Shown: positions 36,701 to 48,313 of the stretch, piece by piece
How the letters are laid out: the number at the start of each line of letters is the position of its first letter
Position numbering within the stretch: the stretch's first letter is position 1
Assembly (NCBI GenBank): GCA_013397865.1
Contig: VZTI01003363.1
Location: 791,723-855,722, forward strand
Reading direction: 5' to 3'
Origin: Struthidea cinerea
Taxonomy: Eukaryota > Chordata > Aves > Passeriformes > Corcoracidae
Length of the DNA stretch: 64,000 bases
The notes under the pieces: model-generated
What the model saw: only the letters and a program-made list of their open reading frames with translations
Told to the model about the DNA's origin: nothing
The model's database searches: none
Program-made: the position numbers and the translations under genes

Positions 36701-39700
36701 CATTTACTTTGTTGTTTTTTACCTGAAATAGGCACCTGATGGCATGAACATTTATTTGCAGCCTAGCTTTGCTCTGAGAGTAGGCTCTGACCCTGCTCTC
36801 CCCTCCATGTGTTACACCTCTTCCTTTCATTTAACAAATAGAAAATTCTGCCTTAAAAGCACCACAGGGAACTTTTCTATCCTGTGACAGAGCTTGCTGT
36901 ACACGTGTGCTGGCTGACCTCCCTGCCCTGGGAGGAGCCGTGCCAGCATTAGGGAGGGCAGCAAAGGGCAGTGAGGCACATGGGATCCCTGACTCCAAGC
37001 TGACCGACTTCCTCCCTTCCAAGCTTCTTATACAGGGTGGAGACAGGACAGCTCTGTCATCTATACAAATATGATGCTTCTGTTTAGCTCATTAAACTTC
37101 CTTCTCCCACTTCACAAGCTATATGAAATTTTCTTGAACACGTTTAACTCTGTGGGTGGATTTCAATTTGATCTTTCACTGAATCTTCAATACAATGCAA
37201 AACATGAGAAGAAGTCTATAAAACACCAACAAGTCTATAAAACACAAACACTAAATTTAGCCACCTGCATATACCATCCTCCATTTCATCTTTAAAATAC
37301 TTTGTGAATCTAGTGTTATTAAAAAATAGTTTTACTAAAAAATACCAAATGAGGTCTCCTATTCCTGAAGGGCAAATTTCCCACTGTCAATACAGTACAT
37401 AAAACATAAAGAGAAATAAAAGAGACTTCCCTACAAAGAGAAAAGGCTTTTTTGGTTTAGGTCCGACCCAAGCAGTTTGACTTATTTGCAAAACTGGAGA
37501 AGCACATGGTGAGCTTTAAAGGAGAAAGCAGGGTCACATGCTCACCACTGCTCCTGTGTACAAGTATTAATTCCCATTAATAGTAAATTTATTCTCTGAT
37601 AAGTGGGTAAAAATATTAGATGGATCAAATCGCCCCCATTCTAATCACTTCTTGAGGACTTCAGACCTTCCATAGATCCAAACATTACAATCATATCAAT
37701 AGGTTATAAAGTTTATCAAAAGATTGTGTCTTCATGCAGAGCCCTACATGGACAGAATTTCTCAAAACCACATTTCAGTTAACTATCTCTTCATTAGCCA
37801 AAATACAAACTGATTCCACAAACATTTTATTTTAATTCCTTTTTGTATCTGACAACCATTGCAGTTTAAAAGTTACAGTTTGGAGTTTCTTGCCTTAAAT
37901 TATGACAAATACTATTTTGTCCAATATGGGCCATCACTAAGATACAAATAAGCCAGCTGAAACGCTGAACTAGCTGCAACAATAAGAAGCATAAAGACTT
38001 CAGATCTATTTAAGCAAGTCCATTCCACTCACTAGTGTGTATCCAGCAGCATAACAGAAGTTACATTTAGGGACTATTAGAGACTGATTCCTTTTTTTTT
38101 TTGGCACACCTATTATGGTGTAATATAATTATTAGGAAGTTTTTGAACTTCTCAGCTGCATACCTCACCCACATAATCATATCTAATAGCCACTGACACA
38201 GAAACTCCCAGGTTGAGCCCCATTTCTTTTTGAAACCATTTAAGCTTTGTCTCTGACATCTCACAACAAAGCTTTGCCACTCAGCATGACAGACTCCAGC
38301 ATGACTATGAATCATCAAAATATTAACATTCTTTACTCACCTTCCCTCTCTCCTTTGATGATTTCACATGCCCTGTTTAGCCAGCCCTTGCCCAAGACAA
38401 CAGACTAAAGAGAACTCTTCTTGCAGGGAAGTTTTTCTGCAGCTTCACCTGTTCTTGCTTGCTTTCTCTGTAGCTCTAACACACACCTCCCTTGAAACTG
38501 AAAGCTGTGTTTTAGCAGTGAACTATGTGGAAGTACAATTCAGATTCCCACAGCAGTAACTTTTTTTTCCCCTTTTAAGTTCCTCTAACGATTTCAATGA
38601 AACTTTCTGACTATTGCTGAGTACTGAACTGATTCAGAAAACTACTGGTATCAATACTAACAGTTATTTCCCAGGTTGCAAAATCCAGTTGAGTTTGCAA
38701 ATCTGTATGGGTGTAGTTACTGACATTTTGTAGTTCAAGACACGAAAACAGACATTAGTCACTCAGTGCCTCAGGATCCGTCTACAATAGTTTGTGATCT
38801 CATTGTTCATTCCATTTTCCAGATAATTTCAAGATGTTCTGAACATCAGTGTCCTCAACTGTGATCTAACATTCCATAGGTACGTCCCCTAAATTTCCAT
38901 CAATCCTTCTCCCTTTGTCTTTTAACCATTTTACACGAGCTCTGTCACAACTACTTGTTTGTTAGATTTCCCTCTACAGGAGACACTATAGCATTTTTAT
39001 TTACCTGCTTACCACTTTGGGTTTTTTTTACTACAAGCAGTACCAAAGTCAGACTGATGTACAAATCCCTATTTTCCAGACGCAGCAGTTGAATGCCCTA
39101 TAAAAACATGTCAAATGCAGTAATAGCCCTTCTACTAAAAAGTAAAGTAGGTATGAGCATTATATGGTCTCACACCACAGCTTGGCAATTGTACAACTTA
39201 GTTCCTTTAATAGTCTTGAGGGAATTAGGTTTGCTTTAGAAAATTTCTTACTCTTTGTTTTGAATGAAGTTTCAGATGATGACAGGTCCTCAGACTCATT
39301 CCTCAAAGAATCTCTAGTACAGCAACCCTAACTTTTCTATTTCTGGTGCTGGAAAAGGTTTTAAAACTAACTGCTTTGCCTCTAGCAAGTTGCCTACTTA
39401 AATTCTCTTCTGGTCTTTAATAAAATTATTTTACATTTCATTTGTCAGAATTATGTTCTATTAACTTTCCTGCTTTGGAAGAATCTCCCACTTTGTACGA
39501 AAAAAGATACTGTTGAAAGCAATCTTTGCACTTTGCTGCTTAAACACATTATGTTTTTTAAACTATTACGACTCTGTCGATTTGTGGTTTACATTTACTT
39601 ATGTACAGGAATCTATAAAGGTACTCCTATTACTATAATGTCATGTCAATTAGAAATCTGTAATTTAATAGACATTTTAAGAACTAATTGCAGAATAGTG

Positions 39701-42700
39701 TAGGTACTCTCCATTATTAACGCTTAATCCTAGTATAAAATAAAAATGCAGCAATTCTGTATTAAACACCGAGAAGTAATGTTTTAGGAGTAAACATGGG
39801 ATTATTCTAACATTTTAAATACTACAGCTTTTAGTTATCCCGGTACAATTCAAAACACTGCAATTCCACTTTTTCTTTTCTGCTAAAATGGGATGAATTT
39901 AAAAGGACACTGAAGAATTCATATAATGACCAAATGCACAACATGAATGTTACTAAAATTCCTCTCCACACTGCCCAAACATACACTGCTGGAGTCTAGG
40001 AGTTTTGTAAGAGGAGCATGGACAGAAAAAAGGCCACAAAAGCACATGCAAAGTTTAATCACATACCAGTTAGCAATATCTTTGTGAGCTACTAGGTTCT
40101 GGAGGAATGCCTGCAGCCCCAGCTGTCGATCTTCCAAGAAGTCAGGATTGTAATTATCCTTGAACCAGCGCTTTGGTGGAAGGGCCAACCGAAAGCCTGG
40201 AAACATATCTTTTAGCTGAAATTGAAATCAAAGACAAAAAAAATTTAAAATTCGAGAAAAATACTGATTTTACTCAGATTTATGAGGTATTTCTGACTTC
40301 TGCTAAGTACAAGCACAAGATAAGTCTCAACCATAAGTATGATCCAAACTACAACTTGAACTATGGGCACAGCTCTGTCACTTGCTGCGCTGCCTTATGC
40401 AATACAGTGCTTTGTATGTTTCGTCAAATTTAACACATAAAAATAGGAATCAAAACCTTTGCTTTGTTATTTAATGTCTGAGCCTGCTATTTAAAGCCTT
40501 TAAGTCTGTAAACATAAGAAAACTGTAAATAAGAAGTATACGATGAATAGTAATTTCAGCGGTATTTCTTCTAAAGTACTCAGGGATATGTAAGTACTAT
40601 ATATATGCATATATATAGAATAAAACCCTATTAGAGATCTACAACTCTGCAACTCATCTTTCTTGGGGAGCTAGAAGAATAAATTACAATATATGCATGA
40701 GATATGTCTTGTAAAGAGTAGTTCTTTGTACACACAGAATAATAAAATTCCAATACGCAAGTACGGCCCAAACCCTAGCAACATGCAAAATTCCTGAGTT
40801 ACTTAAATAGCAATGGCGTATAGTTGACATCAGAAATACCCAGAATTTTTCTCTGAATTCAGAAATAAAATATACAGGTGAATGAAAGCATGAAATTATA
40901 CAACAATGAACTTGTCCAAGGGTGCCAATTATTTTTCCAATATGCATGATAATCAAAAATACTTTAACACTTTGATAAAAAACCCCAATTTTTCTAAGTG
41001 ATGCTTGGCAAAGAAAAATCTGGGAGAGGATTTACAACCAACACGAAAAAGGAAACAGGTTTTACAAAATCAGGTATCTCAGCTGCCTGAGATATATCTT
41101 TTTCTGAACACAGGATCTAGCCAACTTCTGTCAGAGATGTTCTGCATACACCTAGTATATTAATATGAATGCTGCAGTGACAGAAAATGCTAACGGGTAG
41201 CTTTCACCAGATTAAGTTTTAGAAAAGTTAGAAGAGATGCTGCATTTCAAATAGAGTCTCTCTACACACTTTAAAGGAAGAACCACATTAATTTATCAAC
41301 TTTGCTCATGTTAAGTATCGCTTCACAGCATGAGGTGCTTTTTAAACATCACAAGTATTGTTTATTCAAATAGCCCATGATAACAACTAGTTCCTTATTT
41401 ACAGAATGGTTTATTGTCAAAGCCTTGCTCTTTATTACTGAACTTAATTATTTAAGTATATGTTTTCCTCTTACTGAATTTCATCTTGATATTAGACTCT
41501 TCTTCATATGTTTATCTTTGGTCCTCCAAAGTTCCTTTATCTCTTACTGACTTATGATTAATACCATATATATAAGAATGTATCTGAATAGAACAGAATC
41601 CATAGAATATAACAAAATGAGTTCCTGCTAGTTGTACAGAAGACCACAGATAACCATTGCTGGGAAAGCTTTTCAACCACACAGATTTCTGCTTAATGGT
41701 ACTTTCACTTGTCTGGTCACATAGATCGTGCAATTTAATTCTAAGGACAGAGTACTCCTACCCACAGATTACTCCTTTTGTGGATGAAGGGTGTAAGAGC
41801 CAGCTGCTGCCAGTGGACTCATTTTCAACAGCACAGTCCTGGAGCATTATTTCTTGAGCACTCCTCAGACACAGCAGGAAAAGCCATGGGTCAGACAGCT
41901 TCTGGCCATGACTGCTTGCTTGGACCCAGCACCTTTCCTACTCCTTCCTACATCACCATGTGACACATTACACATGTCACACGAGTCACAGTCTTGGGGA
42001 GAAATGGCAAACTTCTTGGTGCTTAAGACTGGCCATTTCATTACATGTTTTCAAACTATTAATAGGTTACTATTTCGTAATTCTCCAGTATTTCCTGAAT
42101 GGTGGTATGTTTAAGGACCTAGAGTTCACATTTCTGTATTACAAAAAGTATAATGTCTTACAGACCAAAGAGTAAATGGTTTACATGTATACTGAAAGAT
42201 GAAAAAGCTTCAGATAGTGACACAAATTTAAAAAATAAAGAATTTTCCTTTAAACAGAAATACTAGTACCTAGAAATAATGCTAGAAACCAAATATTTTT
42301 GCCAAAAATTTGATGGCAAAGACTAAGGGCTTCACTTGTAAAATTTAAATATTTATTCTAATAGATATTTAGGCATTTTAATTTTTCAAGCCAGTGATAA
42401 CCACACTAAAAGTGTAAGGTAAGCCAATTCTTGACCTATACATGACACAGCTGATCAAAATGCAAACTGCTGTATGACTTGACTTCCAAAATCTGAGTTG
42501 AAATACCAAGACCATCATCTCAAAAGAAGTCAGGCTTTTGCCAATATCAAGACATTCCTTAATTTAAGACAGACCGTACTTAAGACAAGAATTTCTTCAG
42601 AAAGAAATCTCTAAACTAATTCACATTCAGCAATTTAGTTTTAGACTCCACTGGTGTTTCAAAGGTAGCTTAGAAGATATTCAAACGGGTCAAACCAAGA

Positions 42701-45700
42701 ACTGAGAGAAATTTTTAAGTTCAAGTCCATTTTCAAAACTTCAGCTAAATTAAGTTCTTAGTTGATGAGGCACATTAATCCAAAGTGATAAGCTATTAAA
42801 AAAATCCCTTACTATGGGTAAAAAAGGGGCATGTTATAAGGTTCATGTTGAAACGTGAAAGAACACTCTAGCAGAAAGCATGCTGAACTGGCAGTGAAAG
42901 ATTATTCTTAGGAGTGAACACTGGACAAAGAAAAGTGCAATTGTTTCTCTACTTTTGATAGCCAAGCACTATTTACCAATCATAAAAACCTGTGCTTTTC
43001 AGACAAGCATTTTTTCAAGTATTCTAAAAATATTAAGTTGTTGACCCAGAATTCCTATTAATCTGGTGTTTCCTCCTTCATCTTTAAAGATCTGATATAG
43101 TATTTCACTATTAACTTTGAAGACACTGAAAACAACTGAAGACTGACCAATATACGAAGAACTTATTTATGTTCATGGAACTTCAGTTTTATCATGAACA
43201 AAAGCAGAGTTTGTTACACAGAAAAGGACTAAATCACTACTGGATCATTCCTGCAAGAGAATACCAGCCCCTAGTTCTATTTCCATGCAGGGGATAAACA
43301 TTCAAGAGTTAATTTCTTTTGCCATATAAACTAGGAATAAATATAAAATTTGACACACACTAACAGCTTCAGATGAAGTTGTTACCTCTCCTTTACACCA
43401 GTATTAGCTGTTTCATGTATCTTTGAAAAAATGAGGAATCATATTTTTCCGGTCATTAATACAGTACGTGTTTCATATGCATTAAAACCAGAAAAAAGAG
43501 AAGAAGTGACAAAAATACAAGACATGAAAGAAATGAGGTAAGGTAGTTGAGAATTTACCAGCGTTTCATTCTCACCTTGTCATTAAGCCTGGAGAAATCC
43601 GTGTACCGTCTGAAAACCACCCAGCTTTCCTCTGGACTCCTCTTTACCAGTATTTTGTATACCTGTGTGGAAAGACAGGAATATCAGAAAAATGTGCAAA
43701 ACTTCACACTGCATTGTCTGGAAAGCTGAAATGATGCTTTATTTCTCAATGAAACAAAACTCGTGGATAAAAATTAGAGTAAAAGAAAACCAAGTAACAA
43801 TTATCAGCACAAAGAGTTTAAATTAATTTCAGAATTTAAGGAAGGAGCTTCTTTAATTCCTAAATACGTATAACTATTTCCGTCTGTAAGAAAGAATGTA
43901 TTGCCCTGCAGAACAAAAGTCTTGGCTATCAAAAAAGTAAGGGAAGTGTGTTCTAGCGATCTACTTTAAACTTTGCTAAATTATAGTTTTACTCATGGAT
44001 CCTTGAGGCCACTGTGTTTTTAAGATGACTGTTAATAATCAAGTACTGAGGGTCATACTGTTTCAAAATGTCTCATCTGAGTTGCTTCCCAAAGAAAAAT
44101 TACGCAGAATAAAATGACATCCTCCTCTGCATTTGTCTTGAACATTAGGTTTTGCCTTTCCAGGCAAGATATGACTTCACTGGAAAACTGCATCAGAATG
44201 ATTATACCTGCGCTGTATAACTGAAGTAATAGATTCTTTGAATCAGATTTTGCAAAACAACAGCACAGCAGTACCATACTCCTATTTAAAAGCAAATGGA
44301 TAAAGAAAAAAACCCAATAATAATTTTCTAAAAATTACTTTTTAGGAGGCTAGATATTCCAGTGCCTAAACACAATGAATCTAACAACAAACAACTTCAA
44401 CCAGAAAACATTAAACAAGTGTTTAATGTCATAACCTTACTTTCTCCAACGTAAGGAAAGAGAGGTTCTGCAATTGTACTGGGTTATTTTTCCCAGTCTG
44501 TATGTAAAAAATGTAACACAAGAAAGAAAAAGATATGTTTAGAATCATAATGATAAACAGTCCCTCACGTAACCAAATTCTATTTAAAACCTCTTCTAAT
44601 CTGTTACATAGTAAAATCTTTTCCAGTATTTCATGCTGTCACAACAGGTTGTCTTAGCTGATAAGAGTATTTTTCTTGTTGCAGTCCCAACATGTGATAA
44701 CCCCAGTGTCAGCTAACTTCTGTACAGGTCTGAGACTTTTTCTACCAATTTTGTATTCCATAACATATTAAGTTGCAGATAGTTACAGAAACTACAGATA
44801 ACTATGGTGCAAATCAAAAGCAAATTTTCAGCAAGCACTTATCTATGTTTTAAACACAATTTCACTTTCAAGAAGCATCATCTGTGGAAGTCATGGATTG
44901 TGTCAGAAGAAAAAGCTATTAATTTTTAGAATTCAAGCTGCAGGACATGCTTACAAAACAATCATTAAAATATACTTTTTTCTACCTGGCATTTTATGTA
45001 TAGATGCGTATCCAAATATTTTGTTACTCTGCTGTCACACTAGAAGTATAAACAGTTTTATTTTCATAAATAAAATAAAGGAGTAAATGTAAAATTGTGA
45101 AGACTCTTTGCTGGTACACAGTAAAACACAAAACAAGAAACTTTGCAATATGCGTGCGAATTTATTTGCTAATCAGTATTCTACTCTTGCATTCTACTGT
45201 AAGTTCTGCAAAAGCATTGTTTAAAAATATATATGAGAAAAAATTGAATCATTTCCAAGTAAACATTAGATAATTAAGAAAAAAATGTTCACCAATTACA
45301 GTGAACTTAACTACTTAACTGTAACAGGGAGTGCAATCAACTTGTGATTACTGGCCTCAAAATTATGGTCAACCTGAAACAAATGTGTTTGGTTTTCCTG
45401 CCAAAGGTAGAAAGGTGGTTGGGTGTTTTTTGGCTTCTCTTTAAGGTTTGCAATTAATGAATAAGAACTAGAATATTACAAAACCAACCCTCAGTTCCTT
45501 CATACACGATCTTGGGTAAAAATCACAAATTAATTCAACAAATTCACTTAAGTCCACTCAATCATGAACAGCTTTATTCTGTAAATAAAAAAAATCAATG
45601 AAATACACCCATATGTGCTAACATTCTCTGGCTGATTCAGCACCTCATTATCATTTTCACTTGGCTTAAAAAAAAAAACCAACCAAACAAAAAACAAACA

Positions 45701-48220
45701 AACAAAAAAAAACAAACAGAAAAAACAAAAAAGTGCTAATTGAACATTCCAGGATTGTGAATTCACTTAAGACCAAATGTTTACAAAGAGATGTTTTTCA
45801 GCCTAGATTTTTTCTCCCATAAGCTTCAGCAACCACATACTCTAACATGCACCAACATCTAACTCCTGAAGTTTGGTCATCATTCAGCTTAATCAGATTC
45901 TTATTTTTGGGAATTATGAGATGCTACCAACACTTAAAAAAGAATTCAGCAATTGAGTCTCCTCTCTTTTACAAGTGATTTTAATTTAATTCCCAGTCTT
46001 CCATCTCATTGATTTAGCACTGCCAAAGCAACCCAAATTTCTAGGACTAACGACTTGCTGGCTTTAATGTACAACAGCAAACCACACAACATGCAACTGA
46101 AAACAAATAGTTAATTATGTGCTTTCAGAAACTAACACAGCAATAGAAGTGAAAATTGGGAACAGCAAAATGCACTCAAGCATTTTACAATGGAGGAATG
46201 TTTCACTTGTACTGTGACCTGGCCTTCCATGTACAATAAGGAGACAAAGTTGTCACTGTTAATACAGAACACCTTACAGGCACACTGGAATGTCTTGGCA
46301 ATGTCTTCAAGAAAGACACAGAGGAGCTGGAACAAGCCCAGAGAAGGGAAACAAGCTTGTGAAAGGTTTAGAGGGTAAGTCTTGTGAGGCTGAGGGTGCT
46401 GGGCATATTCATCCTGGAGAAAAGGAGGCTCAGGAGACACCTCATGGCTCCCTATAACCACCTGAAAGGAGGCTGTAGCCAGGTGGGGGTCAGTCTCTTC
46501 TCCCAAGCAACCAGCAACAGGACAAGAGGAAATGGCCTCAAGCTGCACCAGGGAAGATTCAGGTTGGACATCAGGAAGAATTTTTTCATGGAAAGGGTTG
46601 TTAAGCATTGCAATGAGCTACCCAGGGAGGTGGTAGAGTCACCATCCCTGGAAGGGTGTTCAAGAAATGACTGGATGTGACACTTTGTGCCATGGTCTGG
46701 CTGTCAAGGTGGTGATCAAAGGCTGGGCCCTATCTTAGACATCTTTTCCAATCTAAATGATTCTGCAGTATTTTCAGACTAATCCTTGTCCACATAACTA
46801 TATTGATTGTAGTTTTCATATTGAAGGTTATTATTTACAATGAATTTTTTAATCTACCTGTTAAAAAAAATTCTGCTCTTCTCTTATGCTATCACGCACA
46901 AAGATGTTAGAAACTGAAAATCTCAGGGAAAGACAGTATCATCCTCAAATAACTAAAAAGCAGCATTATTTAACTTTTTGCAAGAAGAACTTGATTTCAT
47001 TAGTATTTTAACTGTCATAAAGATTCTGCACTTCTCTAATCTAAAAGAAAACAAGAGGGAAAAAAGTTTGTCTGCTTTTTCCTTCTCCTTACCCATTTCT
47101 GAGTGATGTTGTTCATCTTAAGTAATATAATTAAAAATCAGTAACAAAGAGCTTCCATCAGTCCCACAAGCATTATGGTATTATCTCAAAGAACTATTTC
47201 AACCACACCCACAAAAACAAATGTAGAAGTGCATCGATACATTTATGGTATGGAAAAAAAATGAACTGCCAGCTACAGTGCACTTCGAGAAAAATCAATA
47301 CAAACCAGTTAGGCTGCTGTTCTGGCACAAGCTTTGGCATAAGTGACTTCTCAGTCTGTTTGCAGAACAGGTTTCCCCTTACTAGAAACTAAGCTGGGCA
47401 AGAAGTTGAAACCCGCACGTGTGCACTTTCACAGAAATGTTTTAAGTTACTAATAACTGCAAAGGGCAAACATCAAGGTTTCTTATCATGCATTTCAAAT
47501 ACGAGACCACATTTTATTTAAGAAGTTTAACTACACAGAACTTATACAAGTTCAATTTCACAAGGACTTGTAACTGAGCAAGGAATTCCTGACTTTTCCA
47601 GCAGAAGTTGATACATGAAGCAGAACGAATTCCTTCTATTCCACATACACAATTACATGAAAGATGGCTTTCTAGTCCCAGTTTTCCCACCTGTATAACA
47701 GGAATGACATTTTCCTGTCAGTGAGTACTTTGAAGCTAAACTGGTAAACATCCCTGAACTGCAGGATTAATTGCTGAAAGACAATGCAAAGCACATTCAA
47801 TTGTTATCTTGTCATTACAGGATCAACTATACTATGCCCAAAACTTACAGTGAATTTTGCCCTTTCCTCCATCACCTCATAGCCCAGAATAGTAGGCGTG
47901 GATGGTCGATCTTCCCAGCTCCTGGAATCTGCATTCTGCTCTATTTCTTCCACAGGCTGAGTACAGTATTCTATGGACGTATCCAGACCTGTAAACTTAG
48001 TCCTAACAAGTGGACTGCTACATGCAGATGACGTGGAACCAATCTGGTCAGGCACGCTCATCTTTTTAAAACTATCAATGGTAGAGTCCTCCAGCTGTCC
48101 TTTTGAGGAGCTCGAACTCGTTGAGATGCTCCCAAAGGAAGAACTTCTTTGGTTTCTGTTTGTAAAGCTGGATGATGAACTTCCAATAGGAATAGGAACA
48201 GGAACATACGGTGTTGCCAT
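27614..48220 (-). CDS. SNX16: SNX16, sorting nexin 16 (PX domain), seven coding exons
   Basis: Joined on the minus strand: 48220-47849, 43662-43576, 40215-40067, 35438-35369, 31157-31021, 28095-27979 and 27719-27614. This gives 1,038 bases, 345 residues plus TAG; human SNX16 is 344. It is a PI3P-binding nexin of early and late endosomes. Visible parts: a Ser-rich N-terminus (MATPYVPVPIPIG, then poly-Ser), a PX domain (about 105-212) with FRRYTDF (141-147; R143 is equivalent to the human PI3P-contacting R144), LPPKRWF (165-171) and ED-R183-QLGLQ, a coiled coil (about 230-272), and an acidic C-terminus ending EIEVAEVAY plus four residues. The coiled coil and PX domain are highly conserved; residues 273-330 have drifted from human. 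CHMP4C lies convergently downstream. Start: ATG with A at -3 and G at +4. Two weak out-of-frame ATGs precede it. Confidence 0.97.
27979..28095 (-). CDS. SNX16: SNX16 exon, residues 272-310 and part of 311
   Basis: Acceptor CTGTTGTAG, donor CTG|GTAAAT, 117 bases. It encodes an acidic, poorly conserved stretch (DLSLGKMTRQMSGEESECSG, then EVESSAVEADQGTL). Only scattered positions match human, but phase and placement agree. Confidence 0.92.
28350..28803 (+). mobile_element. CR1 LINE, 5'-truncated, antisense to SNX16
   Basis: It reads in CR1 sense order: GGAGCACCTCTCTTATGAGG, GGCTCGGAGAACTGGGATTG, TTCAGCCTGGAAAACAGAAG, AAGTTGTGGATGCCCCATCC and AACCTGGTCTAGTGGAAGGT, ending at the terminal ATCTTTCAGGACTCTTCCAA and ATTTTATCATTCTCTG. 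It starts about 255 bases upstream of a SNX16 exon. Confidence 0.93.
30200..30397 (+). mobile_element. CR1 LINE 3' fragment, antisense to SNX16
   Basis: It runs from a TTAGGAAGAAATTCTTTACT block through AACAGGTTGCCTGGAGAAGT, TGTGGATGCCCCATACCTGG and CACCTGGTCTAGTGGAAACT to GATGATCTTTAAGGTTCCTA and a terminal TTCTGTAATTCTGTGAAG. A standard CR1 3' end. Confidence 0.93.
31021..31157 (-). CDS. SNX16: SNX16 exon, residues 227-271 and part of 272 (coiled coil)
   Basis: Acceptor TTTGTCTTTTAG, donor AG|GTATGT, 137 bases. It encodes AFCETLEETNYRLQKELLEK and the following coiled-coil heptads up to VERRI, the dimerisation segment known in SNX16. Confidence 0.97.
33450..34212 (+). mobile_element. CR1 LINE relic with 5' ORF2-region sequence joined to a 3' end
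   Basis: The first part (about 33455-33830) matches the CR1 internal region between endonuclease and reverse transcriptase: GAGCAGACTTCAACCTCTTC, AGGAGAGCTAGTTGATATTT, AAGGATCACCACCTGCAGGG, GGAGCTGAATCTGGCAAGGC. A GGGGAAGACCAGGTCAGGGA block follows at about 33950, and then near 34085 the sequence jumps to a CR1 3' end (GTCCTGAGCAACCTGCAGTA, AAAAGTCCTTTCCAACTTCA). The reverse-transcriptase body is missing. Confidence 0.85.
34900..34987 (+). mobile_element. CR1 LINE 3' terminal fragment, antisense to SNX16
   Basis: Short fragment with GAATGATCTTTCAGGTTCTT, TCCAACACAAACCATTCTAT and the terminal octamer-like repeats ATTCTATGATTCTGTGATTT, characteristic of the CR1 3' terminus. Confidence 0.88.
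35369..35438 (-). CDS. SNX16: SNX16 exon, residues 203-226
   Basis: 70 bases. Acceptor TTTGGTAAAG has a poor pyrimidine tract; donor is AGG|GTAAGT. It encodes [20 protein letters not shown] followed by ESR, the end of the PX domain. The phase fits the flanking exons exactly. Confidence 0.95.
35439..40066 (-). other. SNX16: SNX16 intron with no recognised element
   Basis: 4,628 bases. A GC-richer island of about 200 bases (36840-37045) stands out from AT-rich surroundings. An imperfect duplication of 'aagtctataaaacac' lies at about 37212-37250. No repeat family or gene was recognised. Confidence 0.85.
40067..40215 (-). CDS. SNX16: SNX16 exon, residues 154-202 and part of 203
   Basis: Acceptor CAATTTCAG, donor CTG|GTATGT, 149 bases. 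It encodes LKDMFPGFRLALPPKRWFKD, the proline-containing PX membrane loop, then DFLEDRQLGLQAFLQNLVAH. The last two bases TG join the next exon to give Cys203. Confidence 0.97.
40216..43575 (-). other. SNX16: SNX16 intron with no recognised element
   Basis: 3,360 bases of AT-rich unique-looking sequence with a short TATATATGCATATATATA stretch near 40600. I recognised no repeat, RNA gene or plausible extra exon. Confidence 0.85.
43576..43662 (-). CDS. SNX16: SNX16 exon, residues 125-153
   Basis: Acceptor TTTCCACACAG, donor AAG|GTGAGA, 87 bases, phase 0 at both ends. It encodes VYKILVKRSPEESWVVFRRY followed by TDFSRLNDK, including the PI3P-contacting arginine R143. Confidence 0.97.
45669..45732. 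repeat. A-rich low-complexity tract with CAAA/CCAA units
   Basis: Almost only A and C on the plus strand (runs such as AAACAAACAAAC and poly-A), seen as T/G-rich on the SNX16 sense strand. Simple-sequence DNA. Confidence 0.9.
46275..46772 (+). mobile_element. CR1 LINE, 5'-truncated, antisense to SNX16
   Basis: It contains ordered CR1 landmarks: GAGGCTGAGGGTGCTGGGCA, TCCTGGAGAAAAGGAGGCTC, GACACCTCATGGCTCCCTAT, AAGATTCAGGTTGGACATCA, GGAAGAATTTTTTCATGGAA and CACCATCCCTGGAAGGGTGT, ending ATCTTTTCCAATCTAAATGA and TTCTG. The 5' edge is approximate. Confidence 0.92.
47670..47735 (+). mobile_element. Possible MIR-like fragment
   Basis: CCAGTTTTCCCACCTGTATA and CAGGAATGACATTTTCCTGT resemble the MIR 'cctcagtttcctcatctgtaaaatggggataa' block, followed by a GAGTACTTTGAAG segment. 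Short and diverged. Confidence 0.4.
47849..48220 (-). CDS. SNX16: SNX16 first coding exon, residues 1-124
   Basis: ATG at 48220-48218, donor ACT|GTAAGT with the intron starting at 47848. It encodes the low-complexity serine-rich N-terminus and the start of the PX domain (PSTPTILGYEVMEERAKFT). The 5' UTR part of the exon probably runs to 48313, where the minus strand shows TTAATTGCAG|GTACTG. Confidence 0.96.
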
Positions 48221-48313
48221 CCTTCATGAAAAAAACCCCTCAGTTCTTGGTCCAGGAATTTAAGCTTCATTCACTGTATAAACCATGTTTTCTCTTGTTT
48301 TCAGGAACAGTAC
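48221..48313 (-). other. SNX16: SNX16 5' UTR segment of the first coding exon
   Basis: It is bounded by an acceptor-like CCTTAATTGCAG (48314-48325, minus). It contains ATGs at 48270-48268 and 48227-48225, both out of frame with SNX16 and both in weak context (T at -3, A at +4). Confidence 0.7.

Larger units (their letters stand above)
43663..47848 (-). other. SNX16: SNX16 first coding-region intron
   Basis: 4,186 bases. It contains an A/C-rich low-complexity tract (45669-45732), a CR1 copy (about 46275-46772, antisense to the gene) and a weak MIR-like block near 47670-47735. Confidence 0.87.

Noticed and set aside
46132..46608. 158-codon open frame on the minus strand
   Set aside because: Most of it is the reverse complement of the CR1 copy at 46275-46772, so it is a shadow frame.
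48058..48270. 70-codon minus-strand frame as an independent small protein
   Set aside because: It overlaps the SNX16 start in another frame and is better described as an upstream ATG frame; weak start context.
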